A stretch of 64,000 nucleotides of DNA, taken from assembly GCF_019393635.1 (NCBI RefSeq), contig NC_057861.1, positions 198,309,014 through 198,373,013 on the forward strand. The letters are read 5' to 3'. Made by a program: the position numbers and the translations under genes. The notes below the pieces were generated by a model that worked only from the letters and a program-made list of their open reading frames with translations, made no database searches and was not told the DNA's origin. This DNA comes from Dromiciops gliroides (lineage: Eukaryota > Chordata > Mammalia > Microbiotheria > Microbiotheriidae). Shown here in pieces: positions 1 to 12,834 of the stretch. The stretch's first letter is position 1; each line of letters begins with the position of its first letter.

Positions 1-406
1 GATAACCTAGAAGATCTTCAGGAAAAGTCTGTGTCATCTGGCTTAAAGGAGACCACAGTTCAGCACAGAGGGTGTCTGGGAAAGCCAGCAAAAGGCTCTT
101 AGTCACAGAACAGATCAGGAACTGAGGACCCATGGCCCTAGCTCAGCAAGCTAGTGGTAAGCAGCCCACCTGTGAGGCCTCCAGTCCCAACACAGAAGGC
201 AATCTGTCTTCTGGGGTAACAGCTACCCAACAGACCCAACTAGGCTGGGCCACTCCAGTGTGTTAAGCAAGTTTCAAGCTGCTAATGGCTAAGAGCAGAA
301 AGCTGGTGACCCAGCCCCTGGCCCCCAGCAAAAGAAACTTGGGACAATGCATGCTGTACCCCAGGAGCAGAACTCAACCTTAAAAGGCAAAAAAAGAGGC
401 TAAAAT

Positions 407-1448
407 ATGAATAAGAAGCAAAAAAGAACTCTCACCTTTGCCGAGTACTATGGTGACAGGGAGGATCAAAATATAAACTCAGAGGGGGACTGATAAAATA
501 CCTACATGTGAATCCTTAAAGGGGAAGAAGAAGTGGTCTCAAGACCAAAAAGCCCTCTTGGAAGAGCTCAAAAAGGATTTTATAAACCATATAAGAGAGG
601 TAGAAGAAAATTTGGGAAAAGAAACGAGAGTTATGCAAGAGAGAATCAATAGCTTAGGAAATGAAGGACAAAAATTGACAGAGGAAAACAGCTCATTAAA
701 AATGCAATTGGCCAAATGGAAAAGGAGGTGAAAAAGCTGACTGGGAAAAATAATTCTGTAAGAATCAGAATCGGGCACATGGAAGCTAATAACTCAATGA
801 GACAACAGGAAGAAGTAAACCAAAATCAAAAGAATATGAAAGTAGAAAAAATGTAAAATACCTCTTCAGAAAAACAACAGACGTGGAAAATAGATCTAGG
901 AGGGACAACCTACATATAACTGGACTACATGAGGACCATGATCAAAAAAAGAGCTTAGACAGCATATTACATGATATTATCAAGGAGAACTTCCTCAATG
1001 TCTTACAACCAGAGGAAAAAGTTATCATTGAAAGAATCCACCAATCACCTCTTGAAAGAGACCCCAAAAAGAAAACTCCAAGGAATATCATAGTGAAATT
1101 CCAAAATTATCAAGTGAAAGAGAAAATACTATAAGCAGCCAGAAAGAAACAAATATCAAGGAATGACGATCAGAATTACAGAGGACCTGCAACTTCAGCA
1201 TTGAAGGATCAGAGGGCATGGAATATGACATTCTGGAGGGCAAAAGAACTGGGATTAAAAGAAAGAATGTACTCCCCACCCAAATTAATCATAATCTTAT
1301 GGGGAAAAGATGGGCATTCAATGAAAAAGGGGACTTTAAAACTTTCCTAATGAAAAGCCCAGAACTGAACAGAAAATTCAGTCTACAAATACAAGACTCA
1401 AGAGATTCAAGAAAAGGTAAAAATGGGGGAAAACATGTTACTCAGTAA
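407..1448 (+). pseudogene. L1-A ORF1 relic (RNA-binding chaperone)
   Basis: An ATG at 407 opens a frame beginning MNKKQKRTLTFAEYYG that stops at 491-493. Further downstream, 883-1134 encodes the conserved L1 ORF1p RRM-type region, with motifs MENRSRRDNL, ITGLHEDHD and IIERIHQSPLERDP. The C-terminal domain follows in other frames (1311-1448, RWAFNEKGDF and PELNRKFSLQIQ). ORF1p is known to be a coiled-coil trimer that coats L1 RNA in the cytoplasmic RNP. Here the frame is broken by several stops and shifts, so this is a fossil. Confidence 0.85.
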
Positions 1449-1986
1449 GATTAAAATGTTTGTATCTCTACATGGGAAGAAGATACTTAAAACTTGAGAA
1501 TTGTATCTTTTTTAAGGCATATAGGAGGAGTACACACAGGCAGAATGTTTGGGTATAAGTTGATTCTGATGTGATAATATTAAAAAAAACTTAAGGAGTA
1601 ACAAAAAGGATTATACTGGGAGAAGATGAAAGGTAAGGTAGAATATAATAAATCACATCACATGAAGAAGTATAAAAGACCTATTACAATAGAAGGAAAG
1701 AAGGGAGGAGGTGAGCATTGTTTTGACCTTACTTTCATCTGAGACAGAATAACATACACTCTCAGTTGGATATAGAATTTTATATTACCCTATAGGGAAG
1801 GGAAAAGAAAAGGGAAGGGTGCTGACAGAAGGGAGGGTAAAATTAGGAAGGGAAAGGGGAAAAGAACAAAAAGGAGGCGGGGCTGATAGAAGGGAAGGTA
1901 GACTGAGGTGGCCAGAAACAAAATACTAGTGAGACGGGACAGGGAGGGAAGAGAAAAGTACAAACAAGGAGAAAAATAGGATGCAG

Positions 1987-4900
1987 GGAAATACACAGTT
2001 AGTAATAATAACTGTGAATGTGAATGGGATGAACTCTCCTATAAAACAGAAGCAGATAGCAGTGTATTAAAAACCAGAATCCTACAATATGCTGTTTACA
2101 AGAAACACATTTGAAGCAGAGAGATACACACAGAGTAAAGGTAAAAGGTTGGAGCAGAATATATTATGCTTCAGCTGAAATAAACAATAGCAGGGGTAGA
2201 AATCCTTATCTCAGACAAAGAAAAAGAAAAAATAGATTTAATTAAAAGAGATAAAAAAGGAAACTATGTCTTGCTAAAAGGCACCATAGACAATGAAGTA
2301 ATATCAATACTAAAAATGTAAACACCAAACAGTACAGCATCCAAATTCTTAAGGAAGAAGTTAAGTGAGTTGCAGGAATAAATACATAGCAAAACTATTT
2401 GAGTGGGGATACCCAAACTTCGCCTCTCAGAATTAGATAAATCTAACCATAAAATGAATAAGAAGTTAAGGAGGTGAATAGAATTTTAGAAAAATTACAT
2501 ATGATAGATCTTTAGAGAAAACTGAATAGGGATAGAAAACAGTATAACTTTTTCTTAGAGGTACATGGCACATACACAAAAACTGACCATGTATTAGGAC
2601 ACAAAAATCTCATAGTCAAATACAAAAAAAGGCAGAAATAGTAAATGCCTTCTTTTTAGATCATAATACAATAATAATGGCATGTAATAAAGAGCTATGG
2701 AAAGATAGACCAAAAATTAATTGGAAACTAAATAATTTCATCCTAAAGAATGAATGGGGCAAATAACAAATTTCAGAAACAATCAATAGCTTCATCCAAG
2801 AGAATGACAATAATGAGACAACATACCAAAAGTTATGGGATGCCACCAAAGTATTTTTAGGGGAAATTTTATGTCTCTAAATACTTACATGAACAAAATA
2901 GACAAAGAGATTAGTGAATTGGGCATACAACTAAAAAAAAAAAAACCGAAAACTAGAAAAACTTAAAATCCCCAGTTAAACACCAAATTAGAAATTCTGA
3001 AACATGAGGAGAGCTTAATGAAATTGAAAGCAAGAAAACTATAGAATTAATAAATAAAATTAAGAACTGGTCCTATTGGAAAAAAAAAACAAAAAAGATA
3101 ACTTTGGTTAATTTGATTTAAAAAAAGAAAGAAGAAAACCAAATTACCAGCATCAAAAATGAAAAGGGTTAACTCACCACAGATGAAAAAGAAACTAAAG
3201 CAATAATTAAAAGCTATTTTCCCAACTATATGCCAATAAATTTAACAATCTAAATGAAATGGATGAATATTTATAAAACTACAAATGCCAAGATTAACAG
3301 AAGAGGAAATTAAATTCTTAAATAATCCCATTTTAGAAAAAGAAATTGAACAAGTCATCAATGAACTCTCTAAGAAAACATCTCCAGGGCCAGATGGGTT
3401 TACAAGTGAATTCTAGCAAACATTTATCCCAACACTGTACAAACTACTTGGAGAAATAGTTGAAAAAAGAATCCTTCCAAATTCCTTTTATGAGACATAT
3501 ATGGTGCTGATACCTAAACCAGGAAGAGCAAAACAGAGAAAGAAAATTATAGACAAATCTCCCTAATGAATATTGATGCAAAAATTCTAAATAGAATATT
3601 AGGAAAGAGATTACAGCAATTTATCAATAGGATAATACACTGTGACCAGGTGAGATTTATACCAGGAATGCAGGGCTGGTTCAATTTTAGGAAAACTATC
3701 AATATAATCGACCATATCAATAACAAAATTTACCAAAATCATATGATTATCTTAATAGATGCAGAAAAAGTTTATGATAAAATACAGCACTTATTCCTAT
3801 TAAAAATACTAGAGAGCAAAGGAATAGGTAGTTTTCCTAAAATAATAACCAGTATCTACCAAAAACCATCAGCAAACATTATATGTAATAAGTATAAGTT
3901 AGAGGCATTCCCAATAAGATCAGGGGTGAAACAAGGATGTCCATGAGCACAACTATTATTCAGCATTGTACTAGAAATGTTAATCTTAGCAATAATAGAA
4001 GAAAAACAAATTGAAGGAATTATAATAGGCAAGGAAGAAACAAAACCATTGCTCTTTGAAGATGATATGATGGCATACTTAGAGAATCCTAAAGGATCAA
4101 TTAAAAATGACTTGAAACAGTTAACAACTTTAGCAAAGTTGCGAGATATAAAATAAATCCATATAAATCATCAGTATTTCTATATGTGACCAACAAAAGT
4201 CCAGCAGCAAGAGATAGAAAGAGAAATTCCTTTTAAAATAACTAGACAATATAAAATATCTGGGAGTCTACCTGCCAAGGGAAACCCAGGAACTATATGA
4301 ACTCAAATACAAAATACTTTTTACACAAATATAATAATATCTAAAAAATGGAAAAATATAAATTGCTCATGGGTAGCCTGTGCTAATATAAAAAAAATGA
4401 CAATTCTATCTCAATTAATTTACTTATTCAGTGCCATACCAATCAAACTACCAAAAACTTCATAGAACTAGAAAAAAATAACAAAATTCATCTAGAAGAA
4501 CACAAGGTCAAGAATATCAAGGGGATTGATGAAAAAAATGCAAAGGAAGGTGGTCTGGCGTACCAGATCTAAAACTATATTATTAAGCAGCAATCATCAA
4601 AATTATTTGGTACTGGCTAAGAAATAGAGAGGTGCATCAGTGAAATTGGTTAGGCACACAAAACATGGCAGTAAATGAACACAGCAATCTTCTGTTTGAT
4701 AAACCCAAGAACTCTAGCCTCCAGAATAAGAACTATTTGACAAAAACTGCTGAGAAAACTGGAAAATTGTATGGCAGAAACTGGTCATAGAACAACATCT
4801 TATACCATACACCAAAGTAAAGTCAAAATGGGCACAAAATCTAGACATAAAGGGTAATACCATAGGTGAATTAGAAAAGGAAGGAATAGTTTACTTGTCA

Positions 4901-5682
4901 GATCTATGGAGAGGGGAAGAATTTATGACCAAAGATAAGATTGAAAACATTATATAATGCATAGTTGATCATTTTGACTACATTAAAGTTTTTCACAAAT
5001 GAAACCAATGTAAGCATGATTAGAAGGAAAGCAGAAAACTGGGAAAAGGTTTTTACAATCAGTGTTTCTGATGAAGGCCTCATGTCTAAAATATATTAGA
5101 ATATGTCATTCCTCAATTGAGAAATGGTCAAAGCATATGAACAGGCAGTTTTCAAATGATAAAATTAAAGCTATCGACAGCCATATGAAAAAATATTCTA
5201 AATCACTACTGGTTAGATAAATGCAAATTAAAACTACTCTGAGATATCACCTCACACTTATCCAATTAGCTAATGTGACAAAAAAAAAAAGGAAAATGAT
5301 AAATGTTGCAGATATGGGAAACCTGCAACACTGATGCACTGTTGGTGGAGCTGTGAACTGATTCAACCAATCTGGAGGCCAATCTAGAACCATGCCCAAA
5401 AGGTTTTAAAATTGTGCATACTCTTTGACCCAGTAATACCACTACTAGTTTTATATCCCAAAGAGATCATAAAAAAGGGAGAAGGACCTACACATACAAA
5501 TATATATATAGCTGCTCTTTTTGTGGTAGCAGAGAATTGCAAATTGAGGGGATGCCCATCAATTGGGGAATGACTAAACAAGTTGTGGTATATGAATGTA
5601 ATGGAATACTACTGTCCTGTAAGAAATGATAAGCAGATGGATTTCAGAAAAACCTGGAAAGACATGAATTGATGCTGAGTAA
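1987..5682 (+). pseudogene. L1-A ORF2 relic (endonuclease-reverse transcriptase)
   Basis: About 2000-2150 carries the apurinic-type endonuclease start (VNVNGMNSPIK and an LQETHLK-like remnant). Reverse transcriptase follows. [15 protein letters not shown] residues lie near 3382-3412. The longest open piece is 3566-3946 (126 aa), with [24 protein letters not shown] and GVKQGCP. The catalytic box reads FEDDMMAYLENP (FEDD at 4055-4066): both aspartates remain, but the usual alanine is glutamate. The C-terminal IPFDP-type region is near 5420. In intact L1, ORF2p nicks the target and primes cDNA synthesis on it. Many stops make this copy dead. Confidence 0.87.
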
Positions 5683-6269
5683 AATGAGCAGAACCAAGAG
5701 ATCATTGTATATAGTATCAACCACATTGAGTGATGATGAGTTGTGATAGACTTAACTCTTCTCAGCAATACCATGATCCAAGACAATCCTAAAAGACTTA
5801 TGGTGGAAAATGCTCTCCACATCCAGAAAGAGAATTGTAAAATTTGAAGGCAGTTTGAACGATACTGTTTTCACTGTTGTTGCTGCTTTTTTGTTATTGT
5901 TCTTGTTTATTATTTCTTGTGATTTTTTTCTTTTTGTTCTGATCCTTCTCTTACAGCATGACTAATGTGGAAAAATGTTTAACATGATTGTAATGTATAA
6001 CATATCACATTGTTTGCTGGCCTCAGGAGGGAGAAGGGAAAGGAGGATGGGAGAAAAATTTGGAACTCAAAAAAAAATCTCTACATGAAATCAGAAAAAA
6101 ATTTAAAATAAAATAAAATTTTAAAAAAGAATCATCAGCATATTATAAAATATATCATTTGTTACATGGGATAGTTCTTTAGGACTGAGAGCTGGGGGCT
6201 AGACAGAAATATTTTGGTAATGAAAGACAAAAGATATAAAAAAGGAGGAAAAGAGAATGTTCTAAGTTA

Positions 6270-7100
6270 CTAATAATAATATAAATGAAAATCAAATCAA
6301 CCCTGAAGTATCATCTCATACCTTCCAAATTGACAAAGATGACAAAAGATAGGAATAGTTAGTGTTGAGAAAGTTGTGGAGAAAGATAGATACTACTATA
6401 TTGTTAGTGGAGGTATGAATTAATAATCTAGTCTGGGAAACAATTTGTAACATTACAAATAAAGTGGCTCAAATATATGCACCTTTTGACCAAGAGATTC
6501 CTTAGATAGTATATACACCAAGGAAGTTACTGATTTTTTAAAAAGTCATATATAACAAAATATTTATGATAACACCATTGAAGGTAGCAAAGACCTGGGA
6601 ATGGCTAAAATTTTTGATATATGGATGTAATTACTGTGCTATAAGAAACAATGAATATGACATATTCATAAAAATATATGGAAAGACTGATCAATGATAA
6701 TGGAAAATGAAATTAGCAAATAAAAAAAGCCACATACAAAATGACTACAAAAATGTAAATGGAAAGTACAACAATCAAATGAATGTTACAAAGTTATAAA
6801 GAAAAAAGTTTTACCCTAAAAAGATATAGGTAGAGAAATCTCCACCAGCTTCTTTACAGAGGTCAGAGGAAAGAAGAAAGGGGACTTATGGGTTTTGAAC
6901 ATTGCATATATTTTCAGATTTTATCAGTACATTGATGTTTCATTGATATTTTATCTTCCTCTTTTGTCTTTATTTTTACAAACTTTTTTCATAAAGTATG
7001 GCTTTCTGAGAAGGGTATGAGATAAATTTAGGTGATGTAAAAATGATGGATTGGATTAAATTTTAAATGAAAAAAATCTTTAACAACAAAATAAAAATGT
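6270..7100 (+). mobile_element. Old L1 3' end, sense
   Basis: About 6281-6740 matches, with heavy divergence, the ORF2 C-terminal and 3' regions of L1-A (the segment at 5221-5700), followed by a degenerate 3' UTR. It is much older than L1-A and immediately downstream of it. It has no reading frame of note. The 3' boundary is approximate. Confidence 0.65.
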
Positions 7101-7174
7101 TGATATAATTCTTAATCTTGAGTGTCAGAAGTATGGCGACAGCCCTTACCATATTGGTAGAGTAAATGGAGAGA

Positions 7175-7640
7175 AAAGTAACTCACATCAAAATAAAATC
7201 ATTTTTTATATTCACAAAAATCTATTTTTTCTCTCCCTTACCTCCTTCTCTCCATGTAGGTGGGGGATGGGGAGAAACACTTATAACAAATATGCATAAT
7301 CAAGCAAAATAAATTTTTGCTTTGGACATGTCCAAAATACATGTCCTACTGAGCACCTTTAATGTTTCACCTCTTTTTTGGGAGGTGAATAGCATATTTC
7401 ATCAACTATCCCTCAGAATCTTGGTCAGAGAATAAGTCTGCCAAGGGTGTTTTTTATTGTCTTTACACAGTTTTTATTACTGGATAAATTCTTTTGCTTT
7501 TGTTTGCTTCACTCTACATCAGTTCATTCAAGTCCTCCCAGGTCTCTCTCACATTAATTATTTCATACAGTATAGTAGTATTCAATCATATTAATGAGCC
7601 AATCTTCAGTTATCAAGCATTGATTGAGTTTCCAAAGAGG
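7175..7640 (-). mobile_element. Old L1 3' end, antisense
   Basis: In reverse complement this resembles the L1 3' UTR and ORF2 C-terminus. The + strand order of landmarks (G-rich stretch, ATGCATAATCAAGCAAAA, a GGAGGTGAATAGCAT block, CATCAGTTCATTCAAGTC) parallels the better preserved antisense L1 at 42835-43861. It is highly diverged, with approximate limits. Confidence 0.55.
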
Positions 7641-7749
7641 CTTCAGCACTTATTTTAGATGCTATGGAAGCACAGACCATGATATTTGCCCCTGTAGGGT
7701 GAGAGAAGTGGTAATGGTTTGGGGGAAATATTCTTAGGATAGATATATG

Positions 7750-7965
7750 AATGTTGTTGCTTGTCCTTCATGTTTGAAGAGGACCAATGACATCACAGGG
7801 TGATGTCTTGACTTGTGTATGAAATATATTTAAGTGAGGCAGAGTTGTACAAAGTCATCAGTCTCACTCTATCTTTCAGAGTGATAGAAGTCTAGTGGCA
7901 AGACAACAGTCAGGATGACTGGCAATGTCCTGGGATGCAGTTGATGACCTTGGCATCTTTGATGC
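7750..7965 (+). repeat. Interspersed repeat sharing a 'GAAGAGGACCAATGACATC' block (copy 1)
   Basis: It shares, in the same order and orientation, several blocks with 43870-44245: GAAGAGGACCAATGACATC, TTTAAGTGAGGCAGAGTTG, CAGTCTCACT-like and GATGACCTTGGC. Two dispersed copies make it an interspersed repeat. I recognise the block as common in marsupial DNA but cannot name the family with certainty. Confidence 0.6.
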
Positions 7966-8160
7966 CTGACTCAGGAAAGAGGTTAGATAGCACCAGAGAT
8001 GAAATTTGAGGTTTGTCTACATACAAGAAATTGAAGAGATGTGGGAATAAATTTGGATTGTGAAAGGATAATAATCTCACACATATAAAACTGGAAGGGA
8101 TTTTAGAGAACATTTCATCTAATTTTCATATTTTATTAAATAAAAGAATTGGGAAATAAG

Positions 8161-8480
8161 CCCAGGGGTAGTTAACTGATGCAGTGGATAGAGCACTGGG
8201 CTTGAAGTCAAGAAGAATTGAATTCAAATTCAACCTCAGATACTAACCTGTGCAAGTCACTTCCCCTCTGTTTGCCTCAGTTTCTTCATCTGTAAAATGA
8301 AGATGATAATAGTACCACCTCTCAGGGTTGCTGTAAGAATCAAATGATATTATATTTGTTATATTATTGTTAATGATATTTATATTTATATTATATAATT
8401 GTTAATATTATATTGTTATATTATATTGTTAAATATTTGTTATAGCATTGGCACATAGTAAATGCTATAAATATTAATTA
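8161..8480 (+). repeat. CORE-SINE (MIR/Ther-type)
   Basis: It has a tRNA-like head (GCAGTGGATAGAGCACTGGG), then the CORE segment (CTCAGTTTCTTCATCTGTAAA) and a MIR-type tail ending with AGCATTGGCACATAGTAAATG. The tail holds an AT-rich expansion at about 8345-8445 of TTATATTATTG-like units that ordinary copies lack. Confidence 0.75.
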
Positions 8481-8524
8481 TTACTACTAAGTTACTTGTT
8501 CCAAGTCACTCAGGCAGAAACTGG

Positions 8525-8710
8525 CATAGCATGGTGCCATGGAAAAAGCACCAGCCCTAGAATCAGAGGACTGAGGTTCAAGTCTCATCTGATACTCACT
8601 GCTGAATGATCTTGGGCAAGCCACTGAGCCTCCCTGAGTCTCAGTTCCCTCAACTTTAAAATTAGGAGGTGGAACCAGATTGTCCCTGAAGTCCCTCCCA
8701 GGCCAAGAGG
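8525..8710 (+). repeat. MIR3/Mon-like CORE-SINE
   Basis: It carries the run GATCTTGGGCAAGCCACTGAG, the CTCAGTTCCCTCAACTTTAAA core and the GGAACCAGATTGTCCCTGAAG ending that distinguishes MIR3-like elements from MIR. It lies directly after another CORE-SINE in the same orientation. It is old and diverged. Confidence 0.7.
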
Positions 8711-8719
8711 TACAAAATC

Positions 8720-9545
8720 AGAAACCCAAGTCCAACATGTCTGATACTATACTTAGCTGCTCCCTTTGGAAGGAGGTACAGATTATCATGGCAATAAGCT
8801 AAATGTAAGGAACACATCTTTTCACTCTGTCATGTAAACCAGCACATGGGAAACTTGACAAGGCTCTGATTTAACATGTAACTTGCTTAACTCTGCCTCT
8901 TCCACAATTAAGAAGTGGAAAATATATATCATCAGTGCATAGTATTTAACTTCTAATAATACCCAGAGGATTCTTGTCTGTTTGGGTACTGTAATGCTCA
9001 CACCTCCCGGCAAATAACACAGCAACCAGCATGCAAAATTGTACTGCAGCAATGTGGTGGGCAAGAAGAAACAGATATCTAGACAGAAATTAGGAGTCAC
9101 ATGCTGCTAATCATAAACAAAGACGCCTGACTTTACTGCAGCCGGGGGAGGCTAACACCCCCAAGGGCTTGCATTTACTCCAAAGCTAGTTTAATAATTT
9201 GAACTTTTATAACTTCTGAACTCATTCAGAGACATAGAAGTGTCAGCAGTAGTTCCTATTCCTGTTTTAAATGTCATTCAGTCAAATAATAAGAATATTT
9301 CTAATTTATATACAGATATTATCACAAACCTTGTAGTATAGCTGCTGAGAGACTATATTGACTTTATTTTAACAACCAGGAATCCATAGCAATGATCCTT
9401 CTTCAATAGACAGGTGAAAGTTCCCCCCTTCTGCTCACTTTTTATATTCCCTTATGCTGTCTTTTACTGGTTTAAACCTGACTGAAGGGTTGGGAAAAGG
9501 GACAGTATAGTTTAAGGATAATTGTTATAAAATAGCAGGTTAAAA
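8720..9545. other. No recognised feature
   Basis: I see no repeat or coding signal here. The 92-codon minus-strand frame at 8822-9100 has no recognisable domain or codon bias and no support as a gene. Confidence 0.5.
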
Positions 9546-9555
9546 ATGGCTACAA

Positions 9556-10168
9556 AGAATTAGAATTGGAAATTGAGGGGATGCCCATCAGTTGGGGAAT
9601 GGCTGAACTAGTTGTGGCATATGGATGTAATGGAATACTATTGTGGTATAAGAAATTATGAGCAGGCAGATTTCAGAAAAACCTGAAAAGACTTAAATGA
9701 ATTGATGCTGAGTGAAGAGACCAGAACCAAGAGAACAATGTACATGGTAACAGCAATATTGTATGATGATCAACTGTGATAGACTTAGCTATTCACAGCA
9801 ATTAATTCAAGACAATTCCAAACAACTCATGATGGAAAATACTCTCTACATCCAGAAAAAGAACTATGGAGTCTGAATGCCTATAGAAACATACTATTTT
9901 CACTTTTGTTGTTGTTATTTTTTTTTCTTATTTCTTGTGGTTGTCCCTTTTGTTCTGATTCTCCCACAACATGACTAATGTGGAAATATGTTTAACATGA
10001 TTGTAATGTATAACCTATATTAGATTGCTTGCTGGCTTCAGGAGGGGGGAAGGAAGGGAAGAAGGGAGAAAAATTTGGAACCCAAAAGCTTACAAAAATG
10101 AATGTTGAAAAATATCTTTACATGTCATTGGGAAAAAATAAAACAAAATACTATTTTTTAAAAAAGAG
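9556..10168 (+). mobile_element. 5'-truncated L1 (about 0.6 kb)
   Basis: It begins within the ORF2 C-terminal region (GGAAATTGAGGGGATGCCC, matching 5536 onward in L1-A) and runs through the 3' UTR to an A-rich end. Truncation at the 5' end is normal for L1 insertions. A convincing target-site duplication is not visible. Confidence 0.85.
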
Positions 10169-10169
10169 T

Positions 10170-10765
10170 AAGAAATTGGATAGTCCAGAGCACCACATTC
10201 ATTGTTCCAAAGGCCTTGGCAGCTCAAACTGAGAATCTCAGCTTGATAAATGGGAAAGTCCATGGCCAAGACTCTCAAGGAAACTAGGTAAGAGAACAAG
10301 AAAGGAAGTATTTTTGCTGGTGTTAGGAAAGACTTTCTGACTAGCAAAGAAAGGCCTAAAGGCTTTAATTTAAAAGGACACAGCCGCCCATATTCTTCCA
10401 AAGAAGAAATAGTAGAGTATTTTAACTGAGACACAAGTTGAGTAACACTAAATAGAGCAACAGTCAGTAGGGAATATTAGGACAACCACATAATACAATC
10501 TGCAGCATCCAGCCATGTGACATCTGAACAGCATTGCTCTATCAGCTGCTATGTGGGACCCTGCTCATACAGGGATCTCACAGAGCAGCAGCCAGAAGAA
10601 CAATATTGGGAGGTGCCTATGCAACCATCCAAGCAGCATTCAGTAGAAAAGCATCCAGTGAAGTAAAGTCAAGTGGAAATTGTGAGACCATTGAAGACTA
10701 CGATCTAGCAGGGGGATAGCTCTTATAGGAGTGTTTTCATTGTCATCATCATCACCATCATTGTA
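10170..10765. other. No recognised feature
   Basis: Mostly single-copy-looking sequence. The open frame at 10534-10719 has no recognisable domain. A CAT/ATC-rich run at 10742-10760 leads into the MIR that follows. Confidence 0.5.
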
Positions 10766-10769
10766 TTAC

Positions 10770-10965
10770 AATTATATGATGCTTACTATGTGCCTTACCT
10801 TGTGCTAAGTGCTTTAATAATTATTATCTCATTTGGTCCTCCCAATAATTCTGAGAGGTCAGTTCTGAATTTTATAGATGAGGAAACTGAGGTAGAGATT
10901 CAGTGGCTTGCCCAGGGTCATCCAACGAGTGTCTGAGAGTAGATTTGAACTCAGGTTTTCCTAAA
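10770..10965 (-). repeat. MIR, antisense
   Basis: Read on the + strand it is the reverse complement of MIR: GCTTACTATGTGCCTTACC, TTATCTCATTTGGTCCTCCC, GATGAGGAAACTGAGG, then GAACTCAGGTTTTCC. Confidence 0.8.
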
Positions 10966-11339
10966 TTTGTGGAGGAGTGTCCCACCTTTATGGGAAAAAA
11001 TATTTCATGGTTACTTTTCTTACTCTGCTGTTTTGCTAAATATGTTTACTTTGAACTATGTCTCTATCTGACAACTGAAAATTTTAAAAAAAATTAGTAG
11101 GGGCTCATGAAGTATGTTTATTGGGACCAAACAGAGTTCTTTGAACCTATAATAGCTATCTCCCTAGCTGGTAAGTACATACTTCCAAATGGACATCATA
11201 GATGAAATTGAGAAATACCTTCTTGGGTCTTAGACAGGTAAGAGAACCATCAGAGTCAACAGTAACAAGTTGCTGTATTTAGACTAAAGGATCTTTGTTT
11301 TGAGTCTCAGCTGTGCTATGTATGAATGGAAATAATGTT

Positions 11340-12020
11340 TGATAATACTGTTTATAAAGGGCTTTAAATGCTAAATATATAGTTTTGTATTCAATCCTGA
11401 AGATGGTAGGGAATCGCTGAAGTTTACTGTGTATGCGGTGGGGGCAAGATGTGAAATTATCAAGACTGTGCTTTAGGAAAATCATTTTGGCAGTTGGATG
11501 GAGGAGGTATTGCAATGGGAAGAAACTTGAGGCAAAGAGAAAAATATTGTAATAATCTCCATAAAAGGTGATGAATCTTTGATCTAGGATTGTGGCCCTG
11601 TAAGTGGAAAGAAGGGGCTAATATAAGAGATATTTTAGAGGTAAAAATGACAAAATTTAGCAACTGATTGGACATATGGAGTGAATGATAGTAGGAGTTA
11701 GGTATAAAATAAAGAGAAAGGAGGGGAATGACAATATGACCGTGAAGTTGTTACCATGGGAGAATAAAATATTGATAGAAATAAGAAAGTTTGGAAAAAG
11801 GGTGAGTTCTGAGGGGAAAGATAATGAGTTTTGTTTTGTTCAGGTTGAGTTTCAGATGTTTATTAGATGTTCAGTTCAAAATTTCCAAAAAACAGTTCAT
11901 GATGCAGCACTGAAACTCAGGAAAAAAAAAGATTGTATATAAAGATTAGGAAGTCATTAGCATAGATAAAAGAATTAAGCCCTCAAATGTTGATAAGGTG
12001 ACTACATGAAGAATGTAGAA
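11340..12020 (-). mobile_element. L2 LINE fragment, antisense
   Basis: The + strand shows reverse-complement L2 coding landmarks in the expected order: GGGCTTTAAATGCTAAA, TTTAGGAAAATCATTTTGGC, an ACTGATTGGACATATGG block, GGGGAAAGATAATGAGTTT and GTCATTAGCATAGA. The same order recurs at 14160-15690. It is an ancient, non-coding relic. Confidence 0.7.
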
Positions 12021-12118
12021 GGAGAAAGAATAGAGTGTATGGATACACCCAAAGGAAGTGGTACAGTATAGGTGTCTCATTAAAACAGACTGATAATATT
12101 GAAAATGATAAATTCCAG

Positions 12119-12271
12119 GGCAGCTAGGTGGCACAGTGGATAGAGCACTGGCCCTGGATTCAGGAGTACCTGAGTTCAAATCCAGCCTCAGACACTTAAC
12201 ACTTACTAGCTGTGTGACCCTGGGCAAGTCACTTAACCCCAATTGCCTCACTAAAAAAAAAAAAGAAAAAA
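12119..12271 (+). repeat. Marsupial tRNA-derived SINE, 18-bp TSD
   Basis: Full-length copy: GGGCAGCTAGGTGGCACAG head with A/B-box-like tRNA segments, the GTGTGACCCTGGGCAAGTCA region and an A-rich tail. It is flanked by perfect 18-bp direct repeats, GAAAATGATAAATTCCAG (12101-12118 and 12272-12289), the signature of L1-type target-primed insertion. Confidence 0.95.
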
Positions 12272-12834
12272 GAAAATGATAAATTCCAGAATTAATTCAA
12301 TTAAATATTATTTACCCTCCCCCTCCCATTGACAGAAGTCATATTACTCTGATGCCTCATCATGATATGTAGGTAACATTATGTTGTCCAATATTATATT
12401 AATAATCATAAGTTCTAGAAAATCCTATAAAGATGGAAATGTAGTTTAGTTAAATTTGGAGTTCATTAACCAAAGTTTAACAGAAAGTCATATAAACTCA
12501 CAAGGTGTAAATCTCCAAAGGATTCAAAGAAATCATGTAGTCCAATCTTTTCTTCTTTAGGAATCCACTCTACAATGTTTCTGATAAGTATGTATCAAAC
12601 CTTTTCTCCAAGACAATCCATGAAAAATAACTCATCACCTCTTGAAGTATCCCATTATACTTTGGGAGTGCTTTTAAATCATTAGGAATTGTTTCTATAT
12701 GTCCTGCTTAAATCTTCCCCTATTTAATTTCTACTCCCTGTTGGCCCTACCCCTTTCCTCTGGGGTCTAACACAAGTCAAAAAATACTCTTCCAAGGGAT
12801 AGCACTTGAAAAACTTGAAAACATTTAAAAAAAA

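Larger units (their letters stand above)
1..6130 (+). mobile_element. L1-A: nearly full-length LINE-1, 5' end outside window
   Basis: The window opens inside the L1 5' UTR: the first bases align with 18125 onward in L1-B. An ORF1 relic follows, then a purine-rich inter-ORF spacer (about 1450-1985), an ORF2 relic and a 3' UTR ending in an A-rich AAATAAAATAAAA tail near 6118. Order and orientation match a sense L1. Stops and frameshifts are spread through both ORFs, so it cannot retrotranspose. Marsupial L1 assignment rests on the matching copies elsewhere in the window. Confidence 0.9.

Noticed and set aside
8161..8240. tRNA-like sequences with A/B-box-like segments
   Set aside because: All occur in SINE or CORE-SINE heads with diverged anticodon arms and downstream SINE bodies. 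No intact tRNA gene was found.
10090..10434. 114-codon minus-strand frame
   Set aside because: It starts in the tail of a truncated L1 and continues into unique DNA without any domain.
11946..12251. Minus-strand frames containing LGLSDLPRVTQLVS (also at 14559, 52562, 59554)
   Set aside because: This peptide is the antisense translation of the SINE body. Its recurrence reflects SINE copies, not a gene family.
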